Shown: positions 46,001-59,774 of the stretch, piece by piece
Position numbering within the stretch: the first letter of the stretch is position 1
Layout: every line of letters begins with the position of its first letter
DNA from: Citrus sinensis
Taxonomy: Eukaryota; Streptophyta; Magnoliopsida; Sapindales; Rutaceae
Length of the DNA: 64,000 nt
Reading direction: 5' to 3'
NCBI RefSeq assembly: GCF_022201045.2
Contig: NC_068562.1
Location: 6,864,001 to 6,928,000 of the forward strand
Notes under the pieces: generated by a model
Database searches by the model: none
The model's input: the letters and a program-made list of their open reading frames with translations, nothing else
What the model was told of the DNA's origin: nothing
Translations under genes and position numbers: made by a program

Positions 46001-46864
46001 AAGCAGCAACACTGTGAAATTCTGAGAAAGTGTGGCTGCTAATGGACAACCAGCTGTGCCGCCACCAACTACAATGTAGTCAAATGCACTGTGATGATGA
46101 TGATCACCATTTCTTGGTGAGAACGATGATGATGATGGCGGTGGTGGTGATGTGAACGAGCTTGCTTCTTTGATAAATGGGTATCTGTATTTGTATAAAT
46201 TATTCTTTGCTCCTGCGCCTGACAAATTAAATTAAATGAAATGAATATGTTAAGGAGAGTGTCGCATTATTGATAAAAATGGTAATGGAAACTAGCTAAT
46301 AAAGGTTCCTCAAAATTCTGAGTCTTAAAGCACAAGACATATTTTCAAAAAACATGATCACATCAATCCATCCATGCAAAGATGGCAAAATCAGTTAAAA
46401 TTACTTAATTTCTCTCCAAATTAATCTCCAGAAGTGTAATTCATTTTCTTTTAACAATTTTCTTCCAGAAACCAAGACTACGGCCTCTGTTGGAATGAAA
46501 TGAGAGCTCAAGCTGCGAAGGGATGCATACTTGTGAATAATAATTAGCTGCATGAAAAACTAAAACAAACAGAGCTTAGCTAGCCAGCAATATCAAGAAA
46601 CTTTTATAACAGTTATAAAGAAACACCAAAAATGAAATATTAAAAAAAAAAAAAAGACAAAAGAAGAAACAAACTTTATTTGCAGATCTCTGTTTGCACA
46701 GATTGATCATCAAGAAAAGAAGGCATGCATGCATCAGGAAAATGAAAAGAAGAGAAACCTGAAGCTGCTGCTTGACTGGAAGAGAGCAAGCTGATGAGAG
46801 ATAGAACAAGAAAACGCAGAAACAGCAGCTTAGGCTTCTGCGTGAGTGCCCCTACAAAATCCAT
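43038..46864 (-). CDS. HTH: GMC oxidoreductase, HOTHEAD-like
   Basis: FAD-dependent glucose-methanol-choline oxidoreductase; Arabidopsis HOTHEAD oxidises long-chain omega-hydroxy fatty acids for cutin and prevents organ fusion. Six exons: 46759-46864, 45807-46218, 44334-44644, 43864-44249, 43214-43782, 43038-43092, joining to 612 residues. A signal peptide of about 1-34 (LLFLRFLVLSLISLL core) predicts secretion. The FAD-binding GGGTAG is at about 87-92, then LERGG and the GMC block RVLGGGSSINAGFY. Signature 2 is GAIGTPQMLKLSGVGP. The catalytic His lies in IWHYHGGCHVG and the second catalytic residue in SPGTNPQGTVLMMGR. All are intact. A Pro/Ser stretch and His4 run (60-78) look like a linker. 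Exon 2's donor region is duplicated inside intron 2. Confidence 0.92.
45670..45846 (-). repeat. Duplicated exon-2 end and splice donor in the HOTHEAD-like gene
   Basis: The exon/intron junction at about 45793-45846 (with donor ACA|GTATGTACCC) recurs at about 45670-45720 inside the intron with 2-3 changes, including the same donor. A third partial copy of the AGCATTAATGCT word lies near 45652. A pyrimidine tract plus ACAG (about 45772-45790) precedes the spare donor. Confidence 0.75.
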
Positions 46865-47006
46865 TGAACGTCAGACTAGAAGACTACTGAAAACCACAAC
46901 CACTCAACACACACTTGCAGAAGAGAAACAGTTTCTTTCAGGCTTCTGCCTCAATGTGGCTCTCTTCGGTTGGCCTTGTTTTGTGTGCGTGTGCGTTTAC
47001 AACTCC

Positions 47007-47052
<46 letters not shown>

Positions 47053-50000
47053 TGTCTTCTATGTGTTCTCAACACGTTATTAAACCCTATTCGTTAATAA
47101 AGTCAGTATACGTTATTAAAACATATAATTTAATAATTGGCAATAACAAAAAATAAAAAAAAGAACGTCTGTACCTAGAAATTTATAATATATATATATA
47201 TATACACACACACACAGAGTAACCATTAATTAATGCTGCACATATACACACATTTATATATATAATTTAAGTAGGTACCCAGATAAGCATGTCCATGACC
47301 ATGAGAAGAAGCAAACAAAAGCAATGCAGCTCTCAACTGTATTTAAGGTCACTGCAGCGGCAACAGGTAAAAATCATTAATGGTGAAATGAATGCAACAG
47401 TTGGAGTAGGAAGCTTTGTTATTTTAATTAACTGTTTTGTCTTTATTCTTTATTTTTATTTTTTTCTTGTTTTGGGTAAAAAATGTTATTACAATGACTC
47501 CAACGAGAGCTCATACCAGCCCTAGCTGTGTAGTCTTATTGAGCTTGTTGATCCCATATATAGGAATATTGATACATAGATACTGTATGTATGTGTAATG
47601 ATGAATAATTGTACATAATATGCCAACTTTAATGTCTGCACGTTTTTAATTAGTCCCGTATTTTTAACGCTTTATATTTTATTAAAGTTTAAGATTCTAC
47701 ACTAGAGAGTTTTTATTTATTTAAAAAAATACTTAGTGTAGAGAAACACGAGACAAAGACGAGAGAAATAATAAAAAAAAAATAGAGAGAGAGAGTAAAA
47801 TTCTCTCATTTTTCTCTCGTGCTTCTCTCTCTCTAGCACTATTCATTTATTTATATATATGTGTGCGTGTGTTATGATCATCTTTTATACGAATGCAAAA
47901 TTCAATCGCATATATCACGTAGCATGCTGCATGCATAACGATTTTTCTGCATAAATGTATAAACGTTATCATTGTTTTTGTATACGTGTAAGCCGATGCT
48001 TGAAGTTGGACGATGGTCGATTTCAGTGCATTGATTAATTAGTTGAGAACACAAATTATCCAACAAAAATAAATATCGTCTTAATAACAACTACTTTTGG
48101 AATGTCTATAATCTATATATATATGATCCGTATGTGTATATATATATCTCTTTTAAGAATTCCCAAATGATCATATACAGTAAAAAATGGTCTTGCTTTT
48201 TTTTCAAAAAAAAAAAAAAATATTATTTTTTGGTTTATAATTCTTTAATGGTGACTTGTGAAATGTGATCCCAGTATCCCATCCACGACGTACCAACGTT
48301 GACGAATGGCGAAAGCATAAATGATGCTTTATACTGCTGAAATAATAATCATTAATCAACAAGAGTAGTAATCTAGTGCGCAAACTACACTTTGGTGGAG
48401 TTGCGAGCCCTACAACACGACTCTACCAATGATAAACCACTACACGCACAGCGGCGCACCCAATCAAAATCCTAGTCAATAACTTTAAGAATCTTAATAT
48501 TTGAGCTAAACCTCAACTTTAGTTTCAATTTAATGTGACTTTTTATAGAATCGTTACGTTATGTCAAACATTAATCACCAACCTAACTATGGCCTCACTC
48601 CCATGAGAACACTTATTATGTCCAGTCCAATCCAATAAATCACAAGAATATGACAGATCAAATGGGGGGTGGGGGGGGCAGTGTGTTTTGATAATTAATA
48701 CCTCTGGTGATGAGGAGTAAATGTTTCTACTGTAAAAAAAACTCTGATGCAACTCGCGCTATTATTTATTTATTATATATTTATTGTTTCCAGTTTTGGA
48801 GATGAATTTGGTCCGTCAAAATTTACCAGAAATATGTTTTTCTAAAATTTGCAAAATAGTGTTTGGGTGAAAACTTGGTGTGAATACAAGAGTACAGCAT
48901 ATGATATGTATAATTTGCAAATGATTGCACATTTTTAAAAAATGAAAAACTCTAATCCTTCGCTGCAAGTCCTCTCTTTTGTATATTGCATTGCTTTTCG
49001 AGTAATATTAGTTCTTCATCTTGAGGGGATGCAAGATTTATTTATTGGATAATATTTTTTTCGTAAATTTTTTTAAAATTATGTATTTATGTTTACTCGA
49101 GATGTGTAGAGTGTATTACTACTATTAATCAGTACCGTATGTAAAAGGATATCTACCAAAATTTAATGCGAGACAGGTAGCTAAGAATTTAAAGAGAGAA
49201 AAAAAAATGGAAAATTTAAGACACAAACAAGAACTGAAACCCAATAAAATTTTCGTACTGAATAAAATAAATGTAATGGGATCAGGGTAACAGGCTAATT
49301 GCAGTTACCAGATATTCAAGGCACATTTTTAACAGTATTTTATAGCGTTAATGCTTGTAACATAGAACATTTTGTAGTCAACGCAATACATTATCATAAG
49401 AATGACATTATATTCTGCCTTTTCAAATCTGCCTCTCGTTTTTTTGTAAAATTCGGGTTCAGGTGACCATAATGCTGTCGTTAAAATCCCAAAAAATATA
49501 AACCCTATCAGGCACGCCAGGTTAAATCCGATTGCGTTTTCAATGAGATCTTTCAAGCAAATCAAGTAACAGAATTGAGGGATTAAGAATAAATAAGCAT
49601 TTGGGCCCTAACATTTCAATTTCAAGTCCCTTTTTGCGAGCCGAACAAGTCAATTCCACTTTAATAGAAGCTCTAACTGTACCATCGCACTATGCAGGCC
49701 ATAAAAACGATCTAATTATGGTGCTGAAAAATAAATAATTGTGTCATTTCATTTAATTTTCAATTTCTTTTTCCTTCTTTTGGTCTGAAAATGACCTGAC
49801 AACCGCGAGGGGCTGTGCCAATTTATTTCATGCCTAGAAGAGAAACAAATATGAGATGCACTGAACATTTGATGACACCCCACCTAAACACGTGCCGCAA
49901 TTTATAGTTTCTGAGAATTTAACAACACAACACATGGACATGTTAGAAGCTAGCTATATCCAGCTGTTAAAAGGATCCAAAATTTACGTGATGAATTTTA

Positions 50001-50782
50001 ATAATTAAGTACTAAAGCAGCTTTTCTGGTTGCTGCAGCAGTATCTAATAAAGCTGTTTTGACGATGTTTTAGTGGTCGGGATTCAATTCTCTTTTATTT
50101 CTCTTCATCTGCTTGCATTAATCACCAACAATTTCGTTTTGCCAAAGTGTTTGTTACAATTACAAGATTAGTGTAACCTAAAATTAAGACTTGAAATTTG
50201 AGAAAGAATGCAATTCAAGCTACAAAACTTCTACCTGTAACGCAACAAATCTCCTTCAATCTCGTGAAATCCAAGGATACACGCGTCATAATAATAATAA
50301 TAATAATCGTATATCATGACTCATGCAAACTCAAATTAAGAATATTTTGCAAAAACGAAATGTGCCAAATGATATGAAAAGAAGAATGAAATAGATTTAG
50401 AGCGCCACGCATTTGAGTTCTAGCATTCCATTACTCGAGACAAAATTTGGGGTGAAAAACAGACTAATCAAAAGCCATTAAAATAGTGTGTGTGTATATA
50501 AAGAGAAGCTCCTTGAGCTTCTTTGACAAACAATAAAGAAATCAAACCCTAGACTTATAAATATAAAAAACTATTTAATGGGGACTTTTTCATAACAAAT
50601 CTCAGCCCCCTGTATGCGCCGGCACTTGCACAAAAATAAATGCCTTCCGAATAAATAACCGTCACACCTTGAAAGTTAGATTCGTGGACAAAAGAAGACG
50701 TGCAACACCCACCAAGAGTGAGCAGAACTCTGGCATCTTCAAATGTAGAAGAAAAGGCTGCTTTCTGTTCAGCAGCTTGCAC
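46865..50782. other. Long intergenic region, no gene supported
   Basis: HOTHEAD-like promoter and 5'UTR at the left, RL2 3'UTR (from 50782 down to about 50540) at the right. Contains (TA)n at 47013-47047 and about 47190-47205, (CA)n beside it, homopurine GAGAGA near 47785, and (AAT)n at 50288-50308. Scattered short ORFs (47289, 47902, 48564, 49329) have no recognisable family. Confidence 0.45.
47013..47047. repeat. (TA)n microsatellite
   Basis: About 17 TA units upstream of the HOTHEAD-like gene. Confidence 0.9.
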
Positions 50783-53700
50783 CTACTCTTCCTTTCTGGG
50801 ACTTGAGTATTCAGTCCCATTGCCGGATGATGTTACTCCAGATGATGCAGTTGATGAAATTTCACTAGTGCTTACACCATTTTGATGGTTCATTGATGCT
50901 CTGACAGGGTTTCTCTGAGGATTATTATTTGTGGCAGGTATTTGCCCTTCCTCAGCTAGTTTCTTGAGAAGGTTCATTACAGTTGGAAGGAACTTGGTAG
51001 ACAAGGAAATAAGACCAGGAAGCTGTAAGTATGCACAAACATCACGCCCGTTAACTTCTAACAAGAAATGAAGTGTCAAAGATCAATATTAAGTTGAACA
51101 GAGCTTGAAAAAATTTAAATAAATGACTCTTTTTAAGTTGGTGACTAACAGTTTGGTTCCAATACCAGATCTATTGGTTGATATTTTACCACGTACAAAT
51201 CACGTGAGTGTATAAAAATACAGAACGCAATGCTTAAGTACATAACTAGTTTGGACTGTACATTCATGATTGTTAAAAAGCTCATGGAACATATTAAAGC
51301 TGTTTCTCTGAACAGAATAATAATAATTAAAAAAAAAATTGCTTTGGAATTCCAGTCATGAGGGTCTACTACTACAGCTATTATAATAGAAGCATTCTAT
51401 GATATTTATATAAATTGCAAAATGAACCAAGCACATATAAGTATTAACTTCCACTGAAGCCAACTTAAATTCCGAAGCCTATGACCCCCCCCCCCAAAAA
51501 AAAAAAAAACTCAAAATATGAATTGGGGTTGAGTGTCATACTTCAATTCCAAGTGTGCTAAAATAAAGTTCCTCAAAATGTTATCCAATAAAATAAAGTA
51601 AAATACTTACGGCGCCATTGCGGAATTCACCAGAAATGTCCAATTGCACCCATAGGGCTTTAATGAGTAGATAACCAATAAAGATGAAGCCAAGATACAG
51701 AGGATTTCTGCAATGAGAAGATATCAGTACAAGTAATAATGGTGTGAGTATTTATCTAATTCTTAAAAACTATATCTCTATTCTAACAAGGAAAATAAAG
51801 TACCTTAAAAGAGTCATAAATTCATTAAATCCAAGAACCATCATGGCAGCAATTGCCCATGGAGGTGGCAACCAGTTGTTGTTGCGCTTGTTGGCTTCCT
51901 GAAAATATTAAAAGAGGAATGGATAAATCAATAAGCCACCAACAGTGACAATGCAATAAGTTATTATTATCTACCTTGAGATCTGGAACAGAACAGAATC
52001 AACCCACAATTACGACTTAATTTCCCTTAAGACCATGAAGCTAACTAGTCCACCAAAGCCATTTAGTTTATCCTCACTATATCTAATATTTTCTAACCAG
52101 TCCTGACATTTCTAGCTTTCGTTTTACAAGCACACCAACTAGCCATCTAATACCCTGATACATGCAAGGTTAAAAGTTAAAACCAGCAAGTTATTAGACC
52201 CATCACAAATTCACAATAACGACTGGTCATTTAAAGCCATCACCCAGTCAATGCTAGCTTGAAAATTAAGAGATCCAACCAGTCATATATATACGAAACG
52301 AGTGAGTTAAAGTAGACTAATGAGTAAAATTTCATGCCTGAGCAGAAATTGCCTGGGTGACACTATACTCTGTTTCTGACTTGAATTGCCTCCACAAAGA
52401 TTTGCACTGAACAGGCGTGATCAATGTTTTTGATGATGGAACCTGTAATAAAAAATCAGTTGCTGCAACTACTTAGTCAGGAAAAGAAGATGCTCTTAAA
52501 TATGAGTGTGCACAATAAAGCAACATGAAGCAGTAAAACCAATGGGAAATAAAGTTTGCAATACTGCAGACTTTCCACACTTCTATCGTACAATAGCCAC
52601 ATATGAAGCTTAAAAGGGCATGCAATCAAGCAAATTTGCAGGTCTTAAAACATTATCCAGATCCTAACTTCTCTTTTTCCTTTTTCCTTAATTTTTCATT
52701 CGATTCATTATTCCACAGTAAATTTCATGAAAAAAAGCAATAAAAGTGACCTGTTCCCAAGTGCTCGAGGCCAAAGGGTCATGATTTGTAATGCTCCTAT
52801 TTGTAGTGGCATTGCTACGGGAATCCACCAAAGCAAGTGTAAGTGTACTCTCGATGTTATCAGTCTCGTCATCCAACCGGATTGCAGCCATAACTGAAAG
52901 CAACTTTAAGGACTGGCAAGCAACAGAAAAAAAAAAAAAGATTAACAGGAAACCAATGGAGCTAAAAATATTAAGATTCAACACTTAATGTTTTACAATT
53001 AACATACTGCAGAGCGAGCCAACTTGGTGATTCCTCGAATATCTTCCTTCCCAGTCCAAACCCGAGGCATTGAATCAGAATCATGACTAAATAATGATGT
53101 AAACCTGTTTGCAATTTCACAATAAATCATCATATGACTAACTGAAAGAATTCAAACATTTTAAATAATTTATTGCAAGAAGATGCCACCTGTCCTTCAT
53201 ACGCATGAGTACCCTTCCAGATTCTTCCCGAGCTTTCGCTTCAACCACACCCTTTGCGTAATTCTCCAGACTTGCAAGCATTTTCTCCTTTGTTTCTTCA
53301 TCCATGTCAAAACCATAAAGTGCATCAGAGAAACCAGAAATAGCTGATTCAGTCTCACACCGGAGAAGTTTCCTTATTGCAGGCCAGGTCTCGTTATTAG
53401 CTCCATCTAATAGAGCTTCCACAGGTCCTGACAATGATTCATTCAGCTTCGCCTGCAATCATAATATTACCATCAGTAATGTCTCATGGAAATTAGCCAA
53501 CTATAAAACTTTATGCAGAATACTGTTGGGGAAAATCTTTGGATGTTACAAAGAGTCCCAAACTACAGGAAATAGTAAACAGCAGTGTCAAGCAGTTCTA
53601 TGAACCTTTTTGAACTAAATAATTAAGACTGGTACTATTTACTTTATCTGATCATTTACCATCAATCAAACATTTGAAAGAATAATGTCATCAAAAGATG

Positions 53701-56700
53701 CAAAAAAATAAACTTAATATTTAATTATACCTCAAAAATAGCAGTTAATTCACCCAGCTTGGCTGCACGAACAGAAGCAATATGCGCATCTACGTCACGC
53801 TGGAACTTATCCCGTGCTTTAGACATGTCCCAGTTTGCTTGTTCAATGACAGCATCTGCAATCAATCAAATAACAAATAATACTTGGGTAAGCACATGTG
53901 TTATCCAACCATAGTTCCCAAGCCCATCCACTGTCAAAAAATGTCAAAGTTTCAGGATTTCCAACATAACACAACAATGAACCAGTAGATCTGACTCATC
54001 TAATGAATTCGTTTTATACATATCCTTAGATTTGGGATATAAAACTCCCATACTTTCATTCTGTTTCTTGATTCGGGTTTTTCTCCTTGACTTACAAAAT
54101 GCCATTATTTAAAAAAAAAAATGTACCTGCACATGCTTCATCAAATAGATTCATATAAAACTTAGAGCAATGATGAGCAGCTGAAGAAAACCCTTCCCCT
54201 CCACTCAAAGCCTTGTCAAATGCATCCTTGAATTTATCGAGGGTTCCAGACCTTATATGTCCCAACATAGATTGGAATGCCGGTTGGACAAGCTAACAAA
54301 TCAAAACAAGACCAGCAATTGGAAAGAAAATCAGAATGAAATGAATAAAAACACGCATAAAATGAATTATGCTATGGGGAAGAAATCCAGTGGGCCAAAT
54401 AAGGCCCTGATGAGCCTCCTTTTTGAAGAAAGATGCATTACTTGCAGTAACTTGTCTTCAAGCTGCTTTCGCTTTGCAGATCTGACACCTTCATCAAAAT
54501 ATAAAACTTCTCCATCGTACCTAATAAAACCAAAAAGTGATCAATTAAGAAAATCAACAACTCTAAAGATACTCCAAACCACGCAAAAACATGTACAACA
54601 AAAAGCATAATCCAATACGTAGTGACAGGATCTGTTTTATACCTCTCTTCACTTTTCCCCCCTTGAATAAGAAGAATTTTTTCTCTTATGAAGCTAAATT
54701 TTTTTTTTTTAAGGAAAAAAAAACTGCTAGTGTTCCTACTAAAATTGAGAGGAAAACAAGAAATTCAGGCACCCACACATCATTACAAAAACACTTTTCA
54801 CACAGTTACTTAATTTCATCCTAATATACAATGTCACTTGACCATAGAACTTCTTATCATACAGTCAATTCAATTGTTGCAGTAGAGCCAATAGGATATT
54901 TAGATACTAAATGAAATGAAATATCCTTACCCTGATAGACAAGTTTCAAGAATTGAACTGAGCTTCTTTCCAAAACTGGAAATTGGACCAGATTGTACAG
55001 CCGCCTCCAATTCATACCACTCCTGTGTCAATTCCAAACCAATTTAACTGGTGCGAATGCATAGAACATTAACTAGGTTCAAGTACATTTTCAAAGAAAA
55101 AAGAATGAAAAAGAGATACCTCGTTTGCAGCAAAACTTGAATACTTTTCATTTGCAATTTCTTCACAACGTACAGTAGCCACCATGACCTATAAACAAAT
55201 GGATCATTGTCAGATCCAATAACAGCACAATAAATAGTTAGTAAAATCCATCATAAGAAAGATATTCATGAAGTAACCTTGTGGGCTGGAAGGTCAAGGT
55301 CCTTGTTCTCCTTAATGACTTTCCAGATTTCATGTGCACTAAAAGAAAAGCCTGAAGCTGGAACTACACCACGTCGATCCCCAGCAAGCCCTCCAGGTGC
55401 AACTGAATGGTAGAATCTTTGCCTCAAACTAGCAACCTTCGTATCAAAAGTTAAAGAGAACACGAGCATATATGTTAAAAATGTTCAGTCAGCTGAAAGA
55501 GAATTTAGCTGTCCTCATATTGCAAGACAAAATCTAACAATAGGCAACTTCAAATTGCTCAAGATACATCTCAAAATCTTGGAATCTGACAGGGGACAGA
55601 TGGAAAAAACTAATTTCAATAAAAAATAGAATGATAGCAACAAATAATGCAAAAGTAGAAGTTTTAAAACAAAACGCCATAAAATTACTACTAATAGCTC
55701 ATTGTTGTGAATTGCCTCCCCCTATTTATTTTGTTTAGAACAAATAAAGAAAATAAGTCACACAGGCTGACTGCTTTTGAACATCTGAACAACAAAACAT
55801 AATTATTTCAATTCATAAACAGTTCAAATATCCCTTCGGGGATGCTAGAGATCTGGTACCTGCTCTTTGAATAGCTCTTCCTTTTCTTCAAAACTAGAGA
55901 GAGCAACAACTTCAACCTGTTCATATATGAACAGAAGTAGCACTATCACTATAAACACATAATTACTCCCCTTAAAAACATGCCTATATAATTAGTGAAA
56001 CATGACATCTTACATTAAAAAATTCACTTAGTGGTGTCTCCATGTGGGCTTGTGGCTTAGGAACTGAATCCCATATCTATGGTTAAGAGAGAGGAAAAAC
56101 AAAAAGGCAAAGATCAGAGAGCAACATCACTGAAGTCAATTTTGAAAATGGAAACAAATGTAGCACTATATCCTTATACCTTCTGAATATCTTCTCTTAG
56201 AACTGGTTCCAAATTTTCCAATGGTGTCTATAATCAAATAACACACAATCAAAATCTCAGCTCAACTAAGTAACATAGGACAAGATGATCAACAAACAAT
56301 TAAAAATCTTCAACTAGATCTCTCAAGCTACCCTAAAAGAAATACAAAAAGGAACACACCCGAGTTTTATCACGTATGACAAACATCAACGTTGTTTTGC
56401 GAGGACTGAACAAGCGCATCATGACCTGTAAGTATATTCCACCAAAATCTTATAAACTAAAAATTCTATGCGAGAATGCTGGTTGTGTAAAGGTAGGCAC
56501 ATGTAGATTACCTGGAATACAGTTTTTAAGAGAGGTTTATTTGCAGCTTGCTCGCGGCCAATGTCGTGACACCACCTACGTGGAAAATATTTCAGACGGT
56601 TATTACAGGATAATGGAAGGAAACACTCAAAACAAGTTCTCAAGGAATGGAAAACTTTTGCTAGACAGAAAACATACATATTTATTAGAACTATATCTGA

Positions 56701-58712
56701 AACAGCAAGGGCAAAGAGGGCACTTTGCTTCTCGAAGGCAGTATCATCCTGAGAGGAAGAATGAAACCAGGTCAGTCAACAAGCAATATGTCTATCCATT
56801 CATCTCTTTTTACACCAATATCAGTTCTACATTCCAAAGCAGAACAAAATAAATCCAAATTACATGCCTATTCCAGAGGGCATAAATATATGAGGATATA
56901 TAAATGCCTATAGGAAGCAGCATGTTACAAACTGAATGAAAAATGAGTACAAAGAGGAGTGGTGAATATAAAATCCAATTGATGGTCACATTATTTACAA
57001 TTGAATGAAATTAAAATAATTCAAGCAGAAGAGTACCTCGCCTCGTTCTCTACCATCAGTTCCCTCCAAGTCCATTATAAGAGTACACGGCTCAATGCCT
57101 GCACATCTTGCCATCCAAATACCTTTTGTGGTTTGAGACCTGAAGAGAATCACATTCTGTCAATGAGTGAACTAACTAAATTTACAGAAAAATGAAGTAC
57201 ATAAGTTTAGTAGGAGATCATGCCTTCCTTTAAATGCATCCATTTCCCTGAAGTTGGTACCAAACAAATGATTCAATAGCGTGCTCTTCCCTGTCATAAT
57301 AACGAAAAACATGTGGCACATCTTATGTGTGAACTATTACTAATACAAGCTATAATATCCAACTAAGTGATAAAGAAATGGATAAGAGAGATAGACAAAA
57401 TGAAATATGACCAGAAGAAGGATAAATTGCAAACAAAAAATAAGAGACCGCCAAATGGACCACTAAGATATCATACAAAACTGAACAGCACATTTTAAAT
57501 CACAAAAACAACGTCTTTTTGGGGGAAATTGAAACAAACTTAACCATCAGCATTCTTCAACATACTCACCTAGAAAACATCCTAACATATATTGTCTAAT
57601 TCACAAGAATGCCATCCCAACATGCTACGTTCACTTGAATTAATCAAGTACTGAATTAATCAAGTACAAACTGGCTAGCCTTTTCTAAGATACATTATTT
57701 CCAGCATTAAATGGAGAAATGAATGCATACCGCTACTTTGTGGTCCCATTATGGAGACAACGGCATATGACAGCCCACAGTCGCTCAATTTTACCTCCTT
57801 GATAAAATGCTCAATTCCAGAAACATTGAACGTACCATCCCCATCAATAAGCTGAGTTGAGCAACATTCTTCGCCCTTTGCTGGAAAACCAAACATGTAC
57901 ACATGTTAGTAACTAAAATGAAATTTACAGTTTCTATGACTTCAACATGCTCACATAGAAGACAAATCAACAGAAAAAAAAAATAGAAAAAAAGAAGCCC
58001 TAGACATTAACTCTATTAAATTTAAACAAAATGACAATCATTTTTCTGTCAAAAAAATTGTTGATAACACCGAACCTTTTCCATATCAATTCGAATGTAG
58101 AATATTCAGAAACCGATCACATTAGGAACTCTTTGTATATATAATTTTTTGGATGTCAACTCTTTCAATATTTAAGTATGAAATGACTAATCACTCTGAC
58201 ACTCCCAGAACATACTCCATAAAAGTAGGCTCAAATCAGATACACAAATTTTAACCTTATATTTTCTTTCCATCTCCTTATCTTCTTTTTCAGGAACCGA
58301 ACAAACAAAAATTCCTTAACACACCTCATTCCTGATCCAAACAGCTAAAAATCTTCAAATTCATTATTTAAAGACTAAATCACAGCTCAAAACTCTAAAA
58401 TCAACATCAAATCATTGCAAATCAATCAATCACATCACATCAGATTAAATTTACTCAAATTACGGGACAAAAAAAAAATAATAATAAGGCCATTCATAAA
58501 TGAAAAAACAAAACGCATGTAACGTATTGTAAGTTGTAACTCTTCCAATTTAATGAAAACGAGATTAATAACTAATGCAACAACGGATCAGCTTGAAAAC
58601 GGCAATTTCGAGACAGAAAATTCTGCATTAGCGAATTAAGATGCGGCATAAATAGGATTAAGATCAGAGATAAAGATAAATGAAAATTTAGGAGGACGTA
58701 AAACGCACCCAT
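50783..58712 (-). CDS. RL2: RHD3-like GTPase (ROOT HAIR DEFECTIVE 3 / SEY1 family), RL2-like
   Basis: Atlastin-like dynamin GTPase that fuses ER tubules. 23 exons: 58709-58712, 57731-57880, 57224-57290, 57037-57139, 56678-56748, 56512-56575, 56360-56425, 56180-56227, 56014-56076, 55860-55916, 55278-55436, 55120-55188, 54931-55022, 54442-54520, 54127-54292, 53731-53855, 53190-53452, 53008-53104, 52751-52912, 52338-52442, 51804-51898, 51611-51707, 50783-51022; 813 residues. P-loop GPQSSGKS at 47-54, with Gly52 split by an intron. G3 is [11 protein letters not shown] and G4 is IRDKTRTP. A helical middle domain follows. Two close membrane segments ([11 protein letters not shown]..., [12 protein letters not shown]...) form the ER hairpin near the end, then a Ser/Asn-rich tail. 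Exons 3 and 20 end at GC donors. Wording fits At5g45160 (RL2) better than RHD3. Confidence 0.92.
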
Positions 58713-59646
58713 TTTGATTGGCGTTTGGAGGCGTTGTGAGAGAGACAAAGGGAGAATTGATCGATCTGAGTTCAACTTTCGTTCGTTTAAAAAGTTGCTT
58801 GACTGGCAACAAAAGGAAATTTTTGCAATAACTAAAAAATAAAAAATAAAAAGATTTGTTTGCTTTTTTTTAAAATTTAATTTATTTTTTTAATTGAAAA
58901 CGGGATTGATGAATCTGTTAATGCGCGTAAGAAAAAGAAGTCAGATTGAGTTGTGTCCGGTGATATTTCTCCGGTTTTTACTTGATGACAAATGAATTTG
59001 TGCCATATCAGCATGATTGAATAAAATTAAGTGGCAACCCATGACTTACACACTTGTGCGTGTGTGTGTGGGTGTTTTTTTTTTTTTTTTAAATAATAGG
59101 GACTTAAAACTTGTACATCCGAAGAATGAAATCTTCTGACAATTTCACATGAATTTTTTTATTGAGATTTATCGGATTTGGAGGGGTGCTGCTGGAGTTC
59201 TTGAGCAATCACGCTCCTCACAAAATAACTAAACAAGTATATTTTGAGGACACCATAACATACCAATCAAAATCAAACTTTAAGATAATGAAAATTTCAT
59301 AGCATTATTTGGTTTCAAATATACTTATAAACATGTTTATATGTTTTCATTTCTGAAAAAAAAAATGTTCAAAAAGATTAAAAAAAACTCATACTCCGAT
59401 CATATGTAATTTATTAGTTAGTAGTTATATTGTCCAAGTATATGATTTTTGTAAATTTGTAATTATTTTCATCAAAGCCAATCAAGTAAAAATTTAAAAC
59501 GAATTTATATTTAAAAATAAAAAATATCAAATCTCCAGTCTAATAATATTTTGTTAACATGGGAAGATTTAACTTGTTAAGAGAGCATGTTTGTAGTTTG
59601 TGAAAAAAAATTAAAATACATAAAAAATAATATAATAAATTAATGT

Positions 59647-59671
59647 ATATATATATATATATATATATATA
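59647..59671. repeat. (TA)n microsatellite
   Basis: About 12 uninterrupted AT/TA units. Confidence 0.85.
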
Positions 59672-59774
59672 GTGAAGTTTTATAAAATTATCAACCATTC
59701 TTTAAAATAAAACATAAATGGCATAATAATATTTACTTATTATAATGTTGGGTCTTGCTGTTGTTACAAAGAGT

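Noticed and set aside
46981-47047. TA/CA repeats considered as a possible promoter TATA cluster
   Set aside because: Simple microsatellite; no transcription evidence in sequence.
49329-49565. 78-codon minus ORF with a hydrophobic segment
   Set aside because: Looked like a membrane protein fragment but has no supporting exons or known motif.
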